A DNA stretch of 37,305 nt from Sphingomonas sp. TREG-RG-20F-R18-01. GTDB taxonomy: Bacteria; Pseudomonadota; Alphaproteobacteria; Sphingomonadales; Sphingomonadaceae. The translations under genes were made by a program, and so were the position numbers. Below the pieces are notes generated by a model, which made no database searches, was not told the DNA's origin, and was given only the letters and a program-made list of their open reading frames with translations. This document shows, piece after piece, positions 24,271 to 33,140 of the stretch (its first letter is position 1; the number at the start of each line of letters is the position of its first letter). Location: positions 1 through 37,305 of the forward strand of contig NZ_JAKNQQ010000017.1 in assembly GCF_022662475.1 (NCBI RefSeq), written 5' to 3'.

Positions 24271-25632
24271 ATGCGTCGCTTGCTGCAGTTCGGTACCGGC
24301 TCTCGTGTTCTCATAACGCGGAAAATACCGAAGCCGCGAGAGATAGGGCTTGGTCTTGCTACGATCCTGCTAGCTTTACCAGCGGGTTCAGCGAGCGCTC
24401 AGGACCTTGTGCTGTCGAACGCCCGCATTATCGTCGGCACCGGCAAGGTGATCGAACACGGTTCGGTGGAGGTCCGAGGAGGTCGGATCTATGCTGTCCT
24501 GAGCGGCACCGACCATGTGGTTCGGGGGCGCAGGATCGACGCTACGGGGATGACCGTAATCGCCGGATACATCGACGCTCACCGGCATCTGATCCCGCCG
24601 CTGATCCACGGCGGCGGACCTGATCTCGACAGGTTCCTTCGCGACGATGCGCCCGGTCAGATGACCGCGCTCCTGGCATCCGGCGTGACTACGGTTCAAT
24701 CGGGCGGCGACGACCGCGTCGGTATCTTGGCGCTAAAGCATCTTGTCGACACGGGCGTGATAAAGGGGCCACGGATCATCGCGGGCGCGTGGGCGATCCC
24801 AGCGCTCGGCGCGACGCGAACGATGAGCGAGCCTCAGATCCGCGCGGCGATCGATGCCGATCACGCGGCCGGGACGGACTCGATCGGCGAGATCCCTTAC
24901 CCGACAATCGCGTCGATGACGGTTGACACGCAGTGGCCGTTCAAGCCGACCGAGCAGGAGACGCGCAACGTCGCCGCCGCGCTCGATGAGGGGCGTCGAC
25001 TAGGCGTTCCCGTCCAGATCCACGCGGTCAGCCCGACCGCGCAGGTGGCTGCGGTGCGGCTGGGCGCGCGGCGCCTCGTCCACTCCTCGCATTATGCCTT
25101 CATGACCGATGCCGAGGCGAAGGAAATCGCTACCGCAGGGGCCATGGTCGCCTCGTCCACGGGCGTCGGTTCGCCCGTTTTCGGCGTGTTTAACCAGGAC
25201 AACCGGCCGACGACCCGTGACGGGAAGCCTTGGCCCGGCGGTAGTCCATCGGCAGAGGATCGTGGACAGGCCGCCGGAAAATTCCCGGTCAATCTGCGCA
25301 CGCTGTACGACAACGGTGTCACCGTCGCCTACTCGTCGGACACGAGCTTCGATCCCACCGCCGGACTCGCGCACGAGCTCGGAACGCTAAGCCTCGTCTT
25401 TTCCGCAACCGATCTGGTCCGCATGATCGGACCCGGCTCTGCCGCCTTCGTCGAACACGCCGCGGATCGCGGCACGATTGAGACGGGCAAGCTGGCTGAT
25501 CTACTAATGCTCTCCGGAAATCCGCTAGAGGGCTATTGGAATTTCCTGCGGCCGGTCATCGTGGTCAAAGGCGGTGTGATCGTTTCGGACAGGCGCGCCG
25601 GATCGCGGGCACTAAAGTCGAGCCCTGGCTGA
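24271..25632 (+). CDS. Exported metal-dependent amidohydrolase
   Basis: A 453-residue amidohydrolase-superfamily protein of the imidazolonepropionase/prolidase-like branch. A signal peptide is likely: basic residues to about 23, a hydrophobic stretch LGLATILLALPAG, and AxA before Gln44. Metal site: His104 and His106 in DAHRHL; later QIHAVS, LVHSSHYAF and YSSDTSFDP supply the remaining His and Asp. Start ATG 24271 with GAGGAAAG eight bases upstream. It follows the Rieske gene on the same strand but has its own palindromic control region and is closed by a terminator. Such exported enzymes often hydrolyse amides or lactones of xenobiotics; the substrate here is unknown. Confidence 0.9.
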   Translation: MRRLLQFGTGSRVLITRKIPKPREIGLGLATILLALPAGSASAQDLVLSNARIIVGTGKVIEHGSVEVRGGRIYAVLSGTDHVVRGRRIDATGMTVIAGYIDAHRHLIPPLIHGGGPDLDRFLRDDAPGQMTALLASGVTTVQSGGDDRVGILALKHLVDTGVIKGPRIIAGAWAIPALGATRTMSEPQIRAAIDADHAAGTDSIGEIPYPTIASMTVDTQWPFKPTEQETRNVAAALDEGRRLGVPVQIHAVSPTAQVAAVRLGARRLVHSSHYAFMTDAEAKEIATAGAMVASSTGVGSPVFGVFNQDNRPTTRDGKPWPGGSPSAEDRGQAAGKFPVNLRTLYDNGVTVAYSSDTSFDPTAGLAHELGTLSLVFSATDLVRMIGPGSAAFVEHAADRGTIETGKLADLLMLSGNPLEGYWNFLRPVIVVKGGVIVSDRRAGSRALKSSPG

Positions 25633-25672
25633 TCAGACTTCGCGCTGAGCGACCTGTGCCCCGAGTTTTTCC

Positions 25673-25694
25673 GACGCCTTCGGCGTCCCTTTTT
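25673..25694 (+). terminator. Rho-independent terminator after the amidohydrolase gene
   Basis: GACGCC-TTC-GGCGTC followed by CC and five Ts. The stem is short (six pairs) but G+C-rich, and it stands 40 bases after the stop codon. It separates the rightward catabolic operon from the acyl-CoA dehydrogenase gene. Confidence 0.7.
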
Positions 25695-25748
25695 CTTTCA
25701 ATCGCAACCAGCGCATGGCTGGCAACGACCATTTCTCCAGGAGTGCAG

Positions 25749-27464
25749 ATGCCGTTCACCCCAGCCACCGCCGACCAGCGCTTCGTACTCGATCACATCG
25801 TGCGCGTCGCCGACCTCGCCGCGACCGAACGCTTCGCCGCCGCAAGTAACGACGTGGTCGATGCCGTGCTTGAAGGCGTCGGGCAGCTCGCGGCAGGCGA
25901 ATGGGCTCCGCTCCTGCGCGCCGGCGACACGGTCGGCGCGAAATGGACCCCGGAAGGCGTGGTGATGCCGGACGGCTTCGTTCAGGCGTATCACGATTAT
26001 GTCGAGGGCGGTTGGGGCACAATCGGCGTTCCCGAAGCGTTCGGTGGGCAGGGCCTGCCGTTCGCGATTCAGACTGCGGTGCTTGATACGCTCGGCAGCG
26101 CAAACATGGGCTTCGCGCTCGCGCCGACGCTGACCGTCGGCGCGATCGAGGCGTTGGTGCATCACGGCTCGCCGGAGCAGCATGCGCTGTACCTACCGCA
26201 TCTCGCGACCGGCGAATGGACCGGTACGATGAACCTGACCGAGCCGCAGGCGGGCTCCGACGTCGGCGCGTTGCGCTCGACGGCGACGCCGCTCGGCGAC
26301 GGCAAGTGGAGCATCAAGGGCACCAAAATCTACATCTCGTTCGGCGACCACGACATGGCGCCCAACATCGTCCACCTCGTCCTCGCGCGCACGCCGGGCG
26401 CGCCGGCCGGGACCAAGGGGATCTCGTTGTTCCTCGTGCCGAAATACCGGCTGAAGGACGACGGCACTCCGGGCGACTTCAACGACGTCCGCGTCGTGTC
26501 GATCGAACACAAGATGGGCCTGCACGCCTCTCCGACCTGCGTGCTTTCGTTCGGCGACACTGACGATTGCATCGGCGAGCTGATCGGTGGCGAGTTCGGC
26601 GGAATCCGCGCGATGTTCACGATGATGAACAATGCGCGGTTGAACGTTGGGCTGCAGGGCGTCCAAGTCGCGGAAGCCGCTACGCAGGCGGCGGTCCACT
26701 ATGCGCTCGAGCGCGTGCAGTCGGCGCGCGCCGGCTCGCCCAACAAGGCGTCGGTCCGCATCGTCGAGCATCCCGACGTCCGCCGGATGCTGCTGCGGAT
26801 GAAGGCGCAGACCCAGGCGGCGCGCGCGCTCGTCTATTATGCCGCGGGGCACGTCGACCGCGCCGCGCTCGGCGAGGCGGGCGCGCAGGACCGGCTCGAG
26901 ATCCTCACCCCACTCGCCAAGGCGCACGGCACCGATCTTGGTAACGAAGTCGCCAGCCTCGGCATCCAGGTGCATGGCGGGATGGGCTATGTCGAGGAGA
27001 CCGGCGCTGCGCAGTTCTTCCGCGATGCGCGCATCACCCCCATTTACGAAGGTACCAACGGCATCCAGGCCGCCGACCTCGTCGGGCGCAAGCTCTCCAT
27101 GGCAAATGGCGGCGTGTTTGCGCAGCTAATTGCCGATTTGAAGGCCGACGCCGAGGATCCGGGGCTCGTGACGCTGATCGACGCGTGCGACGAAGTCGGC
27201 CGCGGCATGGCGAGCCTTGACGCCGACGACAAGCTTGCTGCCAGCTATCCGTTCCTTACGATGCTGTCGGTCGCGACCTGTGGGTGGCTGATGGAGCGTT
27301 CCGGGCGGGTGGCGACGGGTGACGACATCTTCTCCACTATGAAGCGCGCAGCGTGCACGTTTTACGTGGCGCAGATCGTGCCCGAGGCGCTCGGCCTAAA
27401 GGCCGCTGCGACTGCCAGGGCGGACGTGCTGTATTCGGTACCGGCGGAAGCGTTCGCAGTTTGA
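25749..27464 (+). CDS. Acyl-CoA dehydrogenase, long form with C-terminal extension
   Basis: A 571-residue FAD-dependent acyl-CoA dehydrogenase. Family signatures: GVPEAFGGQGLPF, MNLTEPQAGSDVGALRSTA (FAD/substrate binding), IKGTKIYISFGDHD, RLNVGLQGVQVAE, QVHGGMGYVEETGAAQFFRDARITPIYEGTNGIQA containing the catalytic Glu. The length and C-terminal domain match the broad-specificity group that includes the DmdC-like enzymes, larger than the roughly 390-residue beta-oxidation type. ATG 25749 has AGGAG six bases upstream; the frame is open 71 codons further back, but that part crosses the terminator. Cytoplasmic. The acyl-CoA it acts on might be a side chain or ring-cleavage product of the pathway, or the gene may be unrelated. 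Confidence 0.93.
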   Translation: MPFTPATADQRFVLDHIVRVADLAATERFAAASNDVVDAVLEGVGQLAAGEWAPLLRAGDTVGAKWTPEGVVMPDGFVQAYHDYVEGGWGTIGVPEAFGGQGLPFAIQTAVLDTLGSANMGFALAPTLTVGAIEALVHHGSPEQHALYLPHLATGEWTGTMNLTEPQAGSDVGALRSTATPLGDGKWSIKGTKIYISFGDHDMAPNIVHLVLARTPGAPAGTKGISLFLVPKYRLKDDGTPGDFNDVRVVSIEHKMGLHASPTCVLSFGDTDDCIGELIGGEFGGIRAMFTMMNNARLNVGLQGVQVAEAATQAAVHYALERVQSARAGSPNKASVRIVEHPDVRRMLLRMKAQTQAARALVYYAAGHVDRAALGEAGAQDRLEILTPLAKAHGTDLGNEVASLGIQVHGGMGYVEETGAAQFFRDARITPIYEGTNGIQAADLVGRKLSMANGGVFAQLIADLKADAEDPGLVTLIDACDEVGRGMASLDADDKLAASYPFLTMLSVATCGWLMERSGRVATGDDIFSTMKRAACTFYVAQIVPEALGLKAAATARADVLYSVPAEAFAV

Positions 27465-27641
27465 GGCTGGACATCGCTAGCACCGCTGCAAGACCGACAC
27501 CGTAATCGATCATAGCGATTCGCGCTGTTCAGCAAATATAACGGTGAAAAAAGATATTGCACAGGATTAGCGTGTTTGGCATGAGTGGGAAATAAGGTCG
27601 AGCCCGTTCGGGACTTGCCGATCAACAGGGGAGGAACGATC

Positions 27642-30083
27642 ATGAGCAATGTCCGTCGGAAATTCGGTCGAAACGCTGGCAATGCCGCGTTCGGACGCAG
27701 CACGGCTATTCTCTGCGCGGCTCTCTCCGGAACCTCCTCACAGGCATACGCTCAAGCGGCACCCGTGCAGTCAGCGCCATCCGTCACAGCCCAGGCCCAG
27801 GCTCAGACCAGCAGCAGCGACAACACGCCGAATCCGACACCGGTTAATGCGCCCCCGCCGCCGAGCGGCCTCGAGGACATCATCGTCACCGCTCAAAAGC
27901 GGTCGGAAAACGTTCAAAACGTCCCGATCACTATCCAAGCGTTCAGCGGCGCGGCCTTACGCGATTCGGGGGTCAACTCGGTCCAAGACCTTACGAAGCT
28001 GGTCCCCACTTATAAATTCGGCTCCGCACCCGGGACTGTCGCAGCTCGGAACAGCATCCGAGGCCTCGGAGCGTTCGGCAACAGCGCAATCGAACCGAGC
28101 GTCGCTACCTATCTGGATGGCGTGTACGTGCCTCGCGCGGGGTCGTTGAACTCAACCCTCGTCGATGTGCAAAGTCTGGAGGTTCTGTCCGGGCCGCAGG
28201 GGACACTCTTTGGCCGCAACGCCTCGGTCGGGGCGATCAGCATCACCACCGCTTTGCCGACAAACAAACTCGAGGGCAGCGCCGCCTTTGAGGCGGGAAC
28301 CGGAGAGCGATACCGGGGCGAGGTGGTCGCCAATCTTCCCTTCAACGACAAGTTCGCGATCCGCTTCGCAGGGCTTGGCGAGAAGTTTGGCGGATATTGG
28401 CATCAGGACCCGACCGGCAGGCGCTTCGGTGGCATCGATACGATCAGTCTACGTCTGACTGCGCGCTACCAGTTTAATCCCAACCTCAGCTGGATCGTCC
28501 GTACCGACTATTCAACGCAGACTGGGGATGCCTGGTACAATATCTCGATCATCCCGTCGTCGGTCACGCCGACCATCCTTACCAATCTCACGCGAGTGCT
28601 TCGCGGTAACCTTCCGACGATCGGCATCGATAGCAACAGCTCCAAGCAGGACGTTTCGACTGCCCGGATCGATGATTATCATTTTGGCGTATCCAGCACC
28701 CTAAATTTCAGCACAGACAGTGGTTTTGAATTCAAGCTCATCAACAGCTATCGTCACTGGCGGGCGAGCGAGCAGGACGGCGAGGTGACGTTCCTTCCGG
28801 TGCCGCTACTTTATCGCCACTTCGATTACGAAAGTAAAAGCCAGAACCACGAGTTTCAAGTTGTCTCGCCGAAAGACCGCTTGCTAGGCGGCCGGTTGAA
28901 CTTCGTCGCAGGACTCTACTTCTTCCAAGAGGCGTTCCACCTCGACCAGGACTACAATTTGCGCGGCAGCTACTGCACCTTGGCGGTTGCCAATTTCGCG
29001 CCGCCCCTGGTGCCGGCCTGCCTTGCCGGTCCTCAGATGTCCGCTTTTTATCAGCGGTATCCGCAGGAGACGACAAGCTATGCTGGCTACGGTCAGGCAA
29101 CCCTTGAAGTGCTTCCTAAAGTCGACTTAACCGTTGGTGGCCGGTACACGCACGAGCACAAGGATGCCACTTTCTTTAGCGCTCGCGTTAACCCGGCCGC
29201 CGTATTCGGGACCAACGAAAACAGCCCGCTGAATTACTCGGACGGGCGCTTCACGGGGCGGGCCAACCTCGACTGGAAGCCGACGCGCGACATCCTTCTG
29301 TTCGCCACCTACTCGACCGGCTTCAAAGCGGGCGGCTTCAACTCCGGCGCGTCAAACATCGCCCTCGGCAACCTGCGCGATTACGGTCCGGAGACGGTCA
29401 AGAACTACGAGGTTGGCTTCAAGACACAGTTCTTCCACCGCGCCCTAACCGCCAACGTCACGGCGTATCGCATGGACGTCAATGGCTTCCAGGAGCGCGC
29501 ATTGACCAGCGTCGCCTCGCTGATCCGTAACGTCGGCTCGATCCGTAGCCAGGGGGTCGACGCGCAGTTCGCCGCCGCCCCCACTTCATGGTTCCGCATC
29601 AACGCCGCCGTTGCCTACAACGACAACAAGTTCAGGGACTATCAGAACGCGCCGCCCCTTCCGTGGCAGACTGGCGTGCAGAACTTGACCGGCACCCGGC
29701 CGACCTATTCGCCCGTCTGGTCGACCAGCGAAGGCATCGAGTTCCGCAACGAGTTTGCCAACGGCTTCCGCGCCGCACTCCGCGCCGACGTTAGCTCCAA
29801 CAGTGCGCAGAACCTCAATGCAGTGATCGACAACAGCCCAATCACCGTTCAGAAAGCCTACGCGCTGCTGTCGGCCCGTCTGTCGATTTTCTCACCCGGC
29901 GACCGGTACTCGCTCGCGGTGTTCGGCTCGAACCTCACCGATCACCACTACTGCGTCAACGAGGGCTATCTGCCCTTCGGGCCGCAGCTTGGCGCGCTCG
30001 ATGTTCCGGGCAAGTCCGAGGCGGTCACCTGCTTCCACGGCAATCCACGCACGATCGGGGTTCGGGTGGGCGCTAAGTTCTAG
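27642..30083 (+). CDS. TonB-dependent receptor
   Basis: An 813-residue outer-membrane receptor. An N-terminal signal (ending near AYAQ, residue 37) is followed by an unusually long Gln/Ser/Pro-rich linker with PPPPSG, then the plug: LEDIIVTAQKRSENVQNVPITIQAFSG, IRGLGAFGNSAIEPSVATYLDGVYVPR and LSGPQGTLFGRNASVGAISITT, the typical plug signature of sphingomonad receptors. The rest is a beta-barrel ending VGAKF with a C-terminal Phe. ATG 27642 has GGAGGAA seven bases before it. No FecR or sigma gene is adjacent. In sphingomonads these receptors often bring aromatic or other xenobiotic compounds across the outer membrane; its position suggests uptake for this pathway, but ligand specificity cannot be read. 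Confidence 0.95.
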   Translation: MSNVRRKFGRNAGNAAFGRSTAILCAALSGTSSQAYAQAAPVQSAPSVTAQAQAQTSSSDNTPNPTPVNAPPPPSGLEDIIVTAQKRSENVQNVPITIQAFSGAALRDSGVNSVQDLTKLVPTYKFGSAPGTVAARNSIRGLGAFGNSAIEPSVATYLDGVYVPRAGSLNSTLVDVQSLEVLSGPQGTLFGRNASVGAISITTALPTNKLEGSAAFEAGTGERYRGEVVANLPFNDKFAIRFAGLGEKFGGYWHQDPTGRRFGGIDTISLRLTARYQFNPNLSWIVRTDYSTQTGDAWYNISIIPSSVTPTILTNLTRVLRGNLPTIGIDSNSSKQDVSTARIDDYHFGVSSTLNFSTDSGFEFKLINSYRHWRASEQDGEVTFLPVPLLYRHFDYESKSQNHEFQVVSPKDRLLGGRLNFVAGLYFFQEAFHLDQDYNLRGSYCTLAVANFAPPLVPACLAGPQMSAFYQRYPQETTSYAGYGQATLEVLPKVDLTVGGRYTHEHKDATFFSARVNPAAVFGTNENSPLNYSDGRFTGRANLDWKPTRDILLFATYSTGFKAGGFNSGASNIALGNLRDYGPETVKNYEVGFKTQFFHRALTANVTAYRMDVNGFQERALTSVASLIRNVGSIRSQGVDAQFAAAPTSWFRINAAVAYNDNKFRDYQNAPPLPWQTGVQNLTGTRPTYSPVWSTSEGIEFRNEFANGFRAALRADVSSNSAQNLNAVIDNSPITVQKAYALLSARLSIFSPGDRYSLAVFGSNLTDHHYCVNEGYLPFGPQLGALDVPGKSEAVTCFHGNPRTIGVRVGAKF

Positions 30084-30108
30084 GAATCGTCGGGCTGGGA
30101 CCGGCGGC

Positions 30109-30138
30109 CGGCCGGGCGGTTACCGTACCGCCCGGCCG
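30109..30138. terminator. Strong hairpin between convergent genes
   Basis: CGGCCGGGCGGT pairs perfectly with ACCGCCCGGCCG over a six-base loop, 26 bases after the receptor stop and eight bases from the end of the convergent amidohydrolase gene. It has no T-run, so it may act as a two-way barrier that relies on the very stable stem. Confidence 0.6.
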
Positions 30139-30146
30139 TTCGGTAT

Positions 30147-31715
30147 TCAGGACAGATAGCCGTTGCCCCTCGCGACGCGCGCTTTCATGTCGTCCAGATC
30201 CCGCCGCGGAAAGTGGAATCCACCGCGCACCACGCCTGCGATCGAGTGCAGGTTCTCAACACGCAGGAGCGGGTCCGCGTCGAGCAGTACGAAGTCCGCT
30301 TTATACCCGCTTTCGATCACCCCAATCTCATCACTTCGACCAAGATAGTCGGCGGCGTTTATCGTCGCCATCCGCAGGATCTCGAGTGGCGTAATCCCGG
30401 CGTCGCTCAGCTCCTCAAATTCCTGTTTCAACGTGAGTCCCGGACCCAGATAGGATCCGCCGTCGGTCCCCACGATCATCTTCACGCCCGCCTCGAACAG
30501 CAATTTGGTCAGCTGGAGCTGCCGTGGATAAGTCTCCCGGTATGTACGCCGCACACGGTCGGGCCGCGCCTTCCAGACCTGGGTCACCTCGCGCCACTGC
30601 CGCACGCTTTTACGAGGCAAATACTCAAGCATCTCGTCGCGCTCGTACTGCGCGTCGTCCGCGAATGTCTGGGTACGGATTCTGACCAGCGTGGGGCATT
30701 GCCAGCTTCCATCGGCGACAAAGCGGGATGCCATCTCGCCAGCCTTGTCCTCTCGGAAACCTGCTACGGCCCGTCCCAGCCGATCCACATCCTCCTCTTT
30801 GGAGAATGCGGAGGGATTAACCAGCATCCGGCCAAAGCGCTTCATGATGATCTGTTCCATGAAGGGGATTTTGAAGGGCGGTAGCTTGATCACTTCGCGT
30901 CGGTAGCTTTCGGCCCGTAGCTCGGCTTCGTCGTCCGAGCAGCGCACCCATACGGTACTACCGGGACCAAGGTGCTCGATTGAGTGAAAACCGGCCGCGG
31001 TGGCTTCGACCGGGTCGGTTCCCTCCTGGAGATGGCCAAGCACCGGTATGCCGATCCGCCGCCCCTCCTCGAGGGCGGCGAAAAACGCGTCCGGGTTGGC
31101 AAAGCCCATCTTGATGAAGTCCGCGCCCTGCCCCTTCTGTTTCCGGACCTCCTCCCGCACTGCATCCGGCGATCCGGCGTTGAATGGCGTGAGGATTGAA
31201 CCAGGTGTCTGAAGGAGTTGCGGCGCCGCCCGCCCGATGGGAAGCGTGCCCGCGCGACGCCGCGCGAGCAGCGCGGGGGACCCGGACATCTGGCGAAACC
31301 CCGTGACGCCCTCGGCGAGCATCAGAGCTAGGCTGCCGGAGGGATCGTCGAGTTCCAGCACGTGGCTGTGCATGTCGTTGTAGCCGGGGACCGCGAACAG
31401 CCCCGTGGCATCGACCCTCTCAACGGATGACGCGACCGGCGCAGGGCCGGTCGGCAACACGGCTACGATGCGTCCCAGCCTGCAGACGATTGTCATGCTG
31501 GGCGACTTTCGCCCATTGCGCGGATCGACGACCGTAACGCCGGCTATGTGGAGGTCTACCGCAGCTGCCTGATCGCCCTGCGCGCGGAGGTTTGCACTTG
31601 TGTGTCCATGTCCTCGTCGCAGGAACGAGAGGGGCGAGAATGCGGAGATCGACTGCGCGTTCGAATAGGCGCAGCACGGGCACGGGCTCGCGCGGTTGAG
31701 CAATGACATCGACAT
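30147..31715 (-). CDS. Metal-dependent amidohydrolase
   Basis: A 522-residue amidohydrolase-superfamily protein. Metal motif His116-x-His118 in GYNDMHSHVLEL; GHLQEG and HSIEHLG give the middle histidines and MIVGTDGGSYLG the late Asp; the C-terminal NAADYLGRSDEIGVIESGYKADFVLLDADPL is the family closing strand. ATG 31713-31715 with AAAGGA eight bases upstream is preferred over codons upstream that overlap the P450 gene. The first 50 residues are Cys/Ser/Pro-rich and have no clear signal peptide, and they do not look like family sequence. It lies 25 bases after the P450 gene on the same strand, so the two are probably co-transcribed. A distant relative of the exported amidohydrolase at 24271; substrate unknown. 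Confidence 0.87.
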   Translation of the reverse strand: MSMSLLNRASPCPCCAYSNAQSISAFSPLSFLRRGHGHTSANLRAQGDQAAAVDLHIAGVTVVDPRNGRKSPSMTIVCRLGRIVAVLPTGPAPVASSVERVDATGLFAVPGYNDMHSHVLELDDPSGSLALMLAEGVTGFRQMSGSPALLARRRAGTLPIGRAAPQLLQTPGSILTPFNAGSPDAVREEVRKQKGQGADFIKMGFANPDAFFAALEEGRRIGIPVLGHLQEGTDPVEATAAGFHSIEHLGPGSTVWVRCSDDEAELRAESYRREVIKLPPFKIPFMEQIIMKRFGRMLVNPSAFSKEEDVDRLGRAVAGFREDKAGEMASRFVADGSWQCPTLVRIRTQTFADDAQYERDEMLEYLPRKSVRQWREVTQVWKARPDRVRRTYRETYPRQLQLTKLLFEAGVKMIVGTDGGSYLGPGLTLKQEFEELSDAGITPLEILRMATINAADYLGRSDEIGVIESGYKADFVLLDADPLLRVENLHSIAGVVRGGFHFPRRDLDDMKARVARGNGYLS

Positions 31716-31740
31716 TGGCAGGATCCTTTCGTCGTTCGCG

Positions 31741-32916
31741 TCATGCGCACTCAAGCCGCATCGGGAGCTTGGAGTAGCCGTAAAGGCCGCTGTTCGAGCC
31801 GAGCTCGGGCTCGCCAGCCTCGAGCTTTACGTCGGCTTCCAGCAATGCCTCCAGCAGCACCTCCATCTCGATGCGCGCCAGATGCATGCCAGCGCACATG
31901 TGCGGACCCGTGCCCCACGCCAGATGGTCGCGCGCGTCGCGCGTCACGTCGAAACGGTCGGGATTTTCGTACCGGCGCTCGTCGCGGTTGGCGCAGCCGT
32001 AGAGCAGCATGACGCGTGACCCTTCCGGCACGATCACCCCGTCCACCGTGTAGTCGCTTGCGGCGACCCTGGAGAACCAGCGGATGACCGAGTCGCGGCG
32101 CACCCCTTCCAGGACGGCGGCGGGTGCGAGCTCGGGGCGCTCCCGCAAAATGGCCCACTGGTCCGGGTTCCGTGCCAGGTTCGCCAGCAGATGGCCTTTT
32201 GCAAGAATAGTCGTGTCGAGGCTCGGGATGACGTAAGCACTGATCGCGGCCATCGCCTCCTGCATGGATAGGCGACCCGCGCGGGCGGATGCGAACAATT
32301 CACCCGCCCAGCTTCCGTCGCGCACGGTTTCTTCGCTGAGACCGGCCATGAATCCGAAACCCTCGCGCATCGACGTGATGTCGGCAGCGTCCTGATTAGG
32401 TCCGATCAGGTTGAACGCCGCGGCCGCCCATTCCAGCATCCGCTCGCGACCGACCGTCGGCAGGCCGACGAAGTGCGAGACGGCCTCCACCGGGAGGAAG
32501 CGCGCGAGCTCGGACATCCCATCGAACCAGCCCCGCCCGACAAGTGAGGCAACGCGGGTTTTAATCATCGCCTTCAGCTCGGGCCTGACTTCGCGCAGGC
32601 GGGCAGCGGAGAGCGGTCGCGTTACCGTCCCCCGAAGCCGACGGTGGAGATCGCCGTCCGACTGGATGACGTTCATTCCCTTTGGTGCATTGAAGACGTC
32701 GCTGAAGCCGACGCCTCCGCCGCTGATAAGCACGTCCGGTGCCCGCAGGGCGGCCTGAACGTCGACGAAGCGACCGATCGCATGCACCTCGGGTCGCGCG
32801 AGCCGTACCACCGGTCCCGCGTCGCGCAGCACTGCATAGTCCGCAAAGGGTTCGGCCAAACTTTCGGCGGAGAAAAAGTCCAGAGCCAGGTTCGGAACCG
32901 CGATCGTGCGGGTCAC
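31741..32916 (-). CDS. Cytochrome P450
   Basis: A 391-residue soluble bacterial P450. The haem-binding loop is AWGTGPHMCAGMHLAR with Cys341 as thiolate; the first residue of the usual FxxG motif is Trp here. The ExxR pair is Glu270/Arg273 (LEGVRRDS). The I-helix centre is IPSLDTT (Asp234-Thr235), with Ser-Leu in place of the usual Gly-x/Ala-Gly before Asp-Thr. The start is a GTG at 32914-32916 with GAGGA seven bases upstream. Needs a ferredoxin and reductase, which are not adjacent; those at 14822-17267 could serve. It leads a two-gene unit with the amidohydrolase. The reaction could be hydroxylation or O-dealkylation; substrate unknown. Confidence 0.92.
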   Translation of the reverse strand: MTRTIAVPNLALDFFSAESLAEPFADYAVLRDAGPVVRLARPEVHAIGRFVDVQAALRAPDVLISGGGVGFSDVFNAPKGMNVIQSDGDLHRRLRGTVTRPLSAARLREVRPELKAMIKTRVASLVGRGWFDGMSELARFLPVEAVSHFVGLPTVGRERMLEWAAAAFNLIGPNQDAADITSMREGFGFMAGLSEETVRDGSWAGELFASARAGRLSMQEAMAAISAYVIPSLDTTILAKGHLLANLARNPDQWAILRERPELAPAAVLEGVRRDSVIRWFSRVAASDYTVDGVIVPEGSRVMLLYGCANRDERRYENPDRFDVTRDARDHLAWGTGPHMCAGMHLARIEMEVLLEALLEADVKLEAGEPELGSNSGLYGYSKLPMRLECA

Positions 32917-33041
32917 GATAGCGTCCTCGTTTCGGTAGGTTCGCCGTCCGTCATCATCGTGCTGGCGCTTAGCGCGACCTGCGGCGCGGCGCCCGCACCT
33001 AAAAGGGTTTCCGTGCGGTCCGCTGTCATTGCCTCACCTAA

Positions 33042-33061
33042 TTTCGCTATCGTTAGCAAAA
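33042..33061. promoter_or_regulatory. 20-bp palindrome between P450 and BKACE genes
   Basis: TTTCGCTATCGTTAGCAAAA is an inverted repeat with one mismatched pair around a four-base centre. It lies in the 224-base divergent promoter region, so it could control both genes. No regulator gene is adjacent. Confidence 0.5.
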
Positions 33062-33140
33062 GGTCTGGCACTCTCGATTATCCGGTGCAATAAATATATT
33101 ATGGCGCCGTAGAAATTTGTGCGGCCAGTAGGAGAGTCAG

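Noticed and set aside
26193..26975. Minus-strand 260-codon frame inside the acyl-CoA dehydrogenase gene
   Set aside because: Arg/His-rich shadow caused by high G+C at third positions of the real gene.
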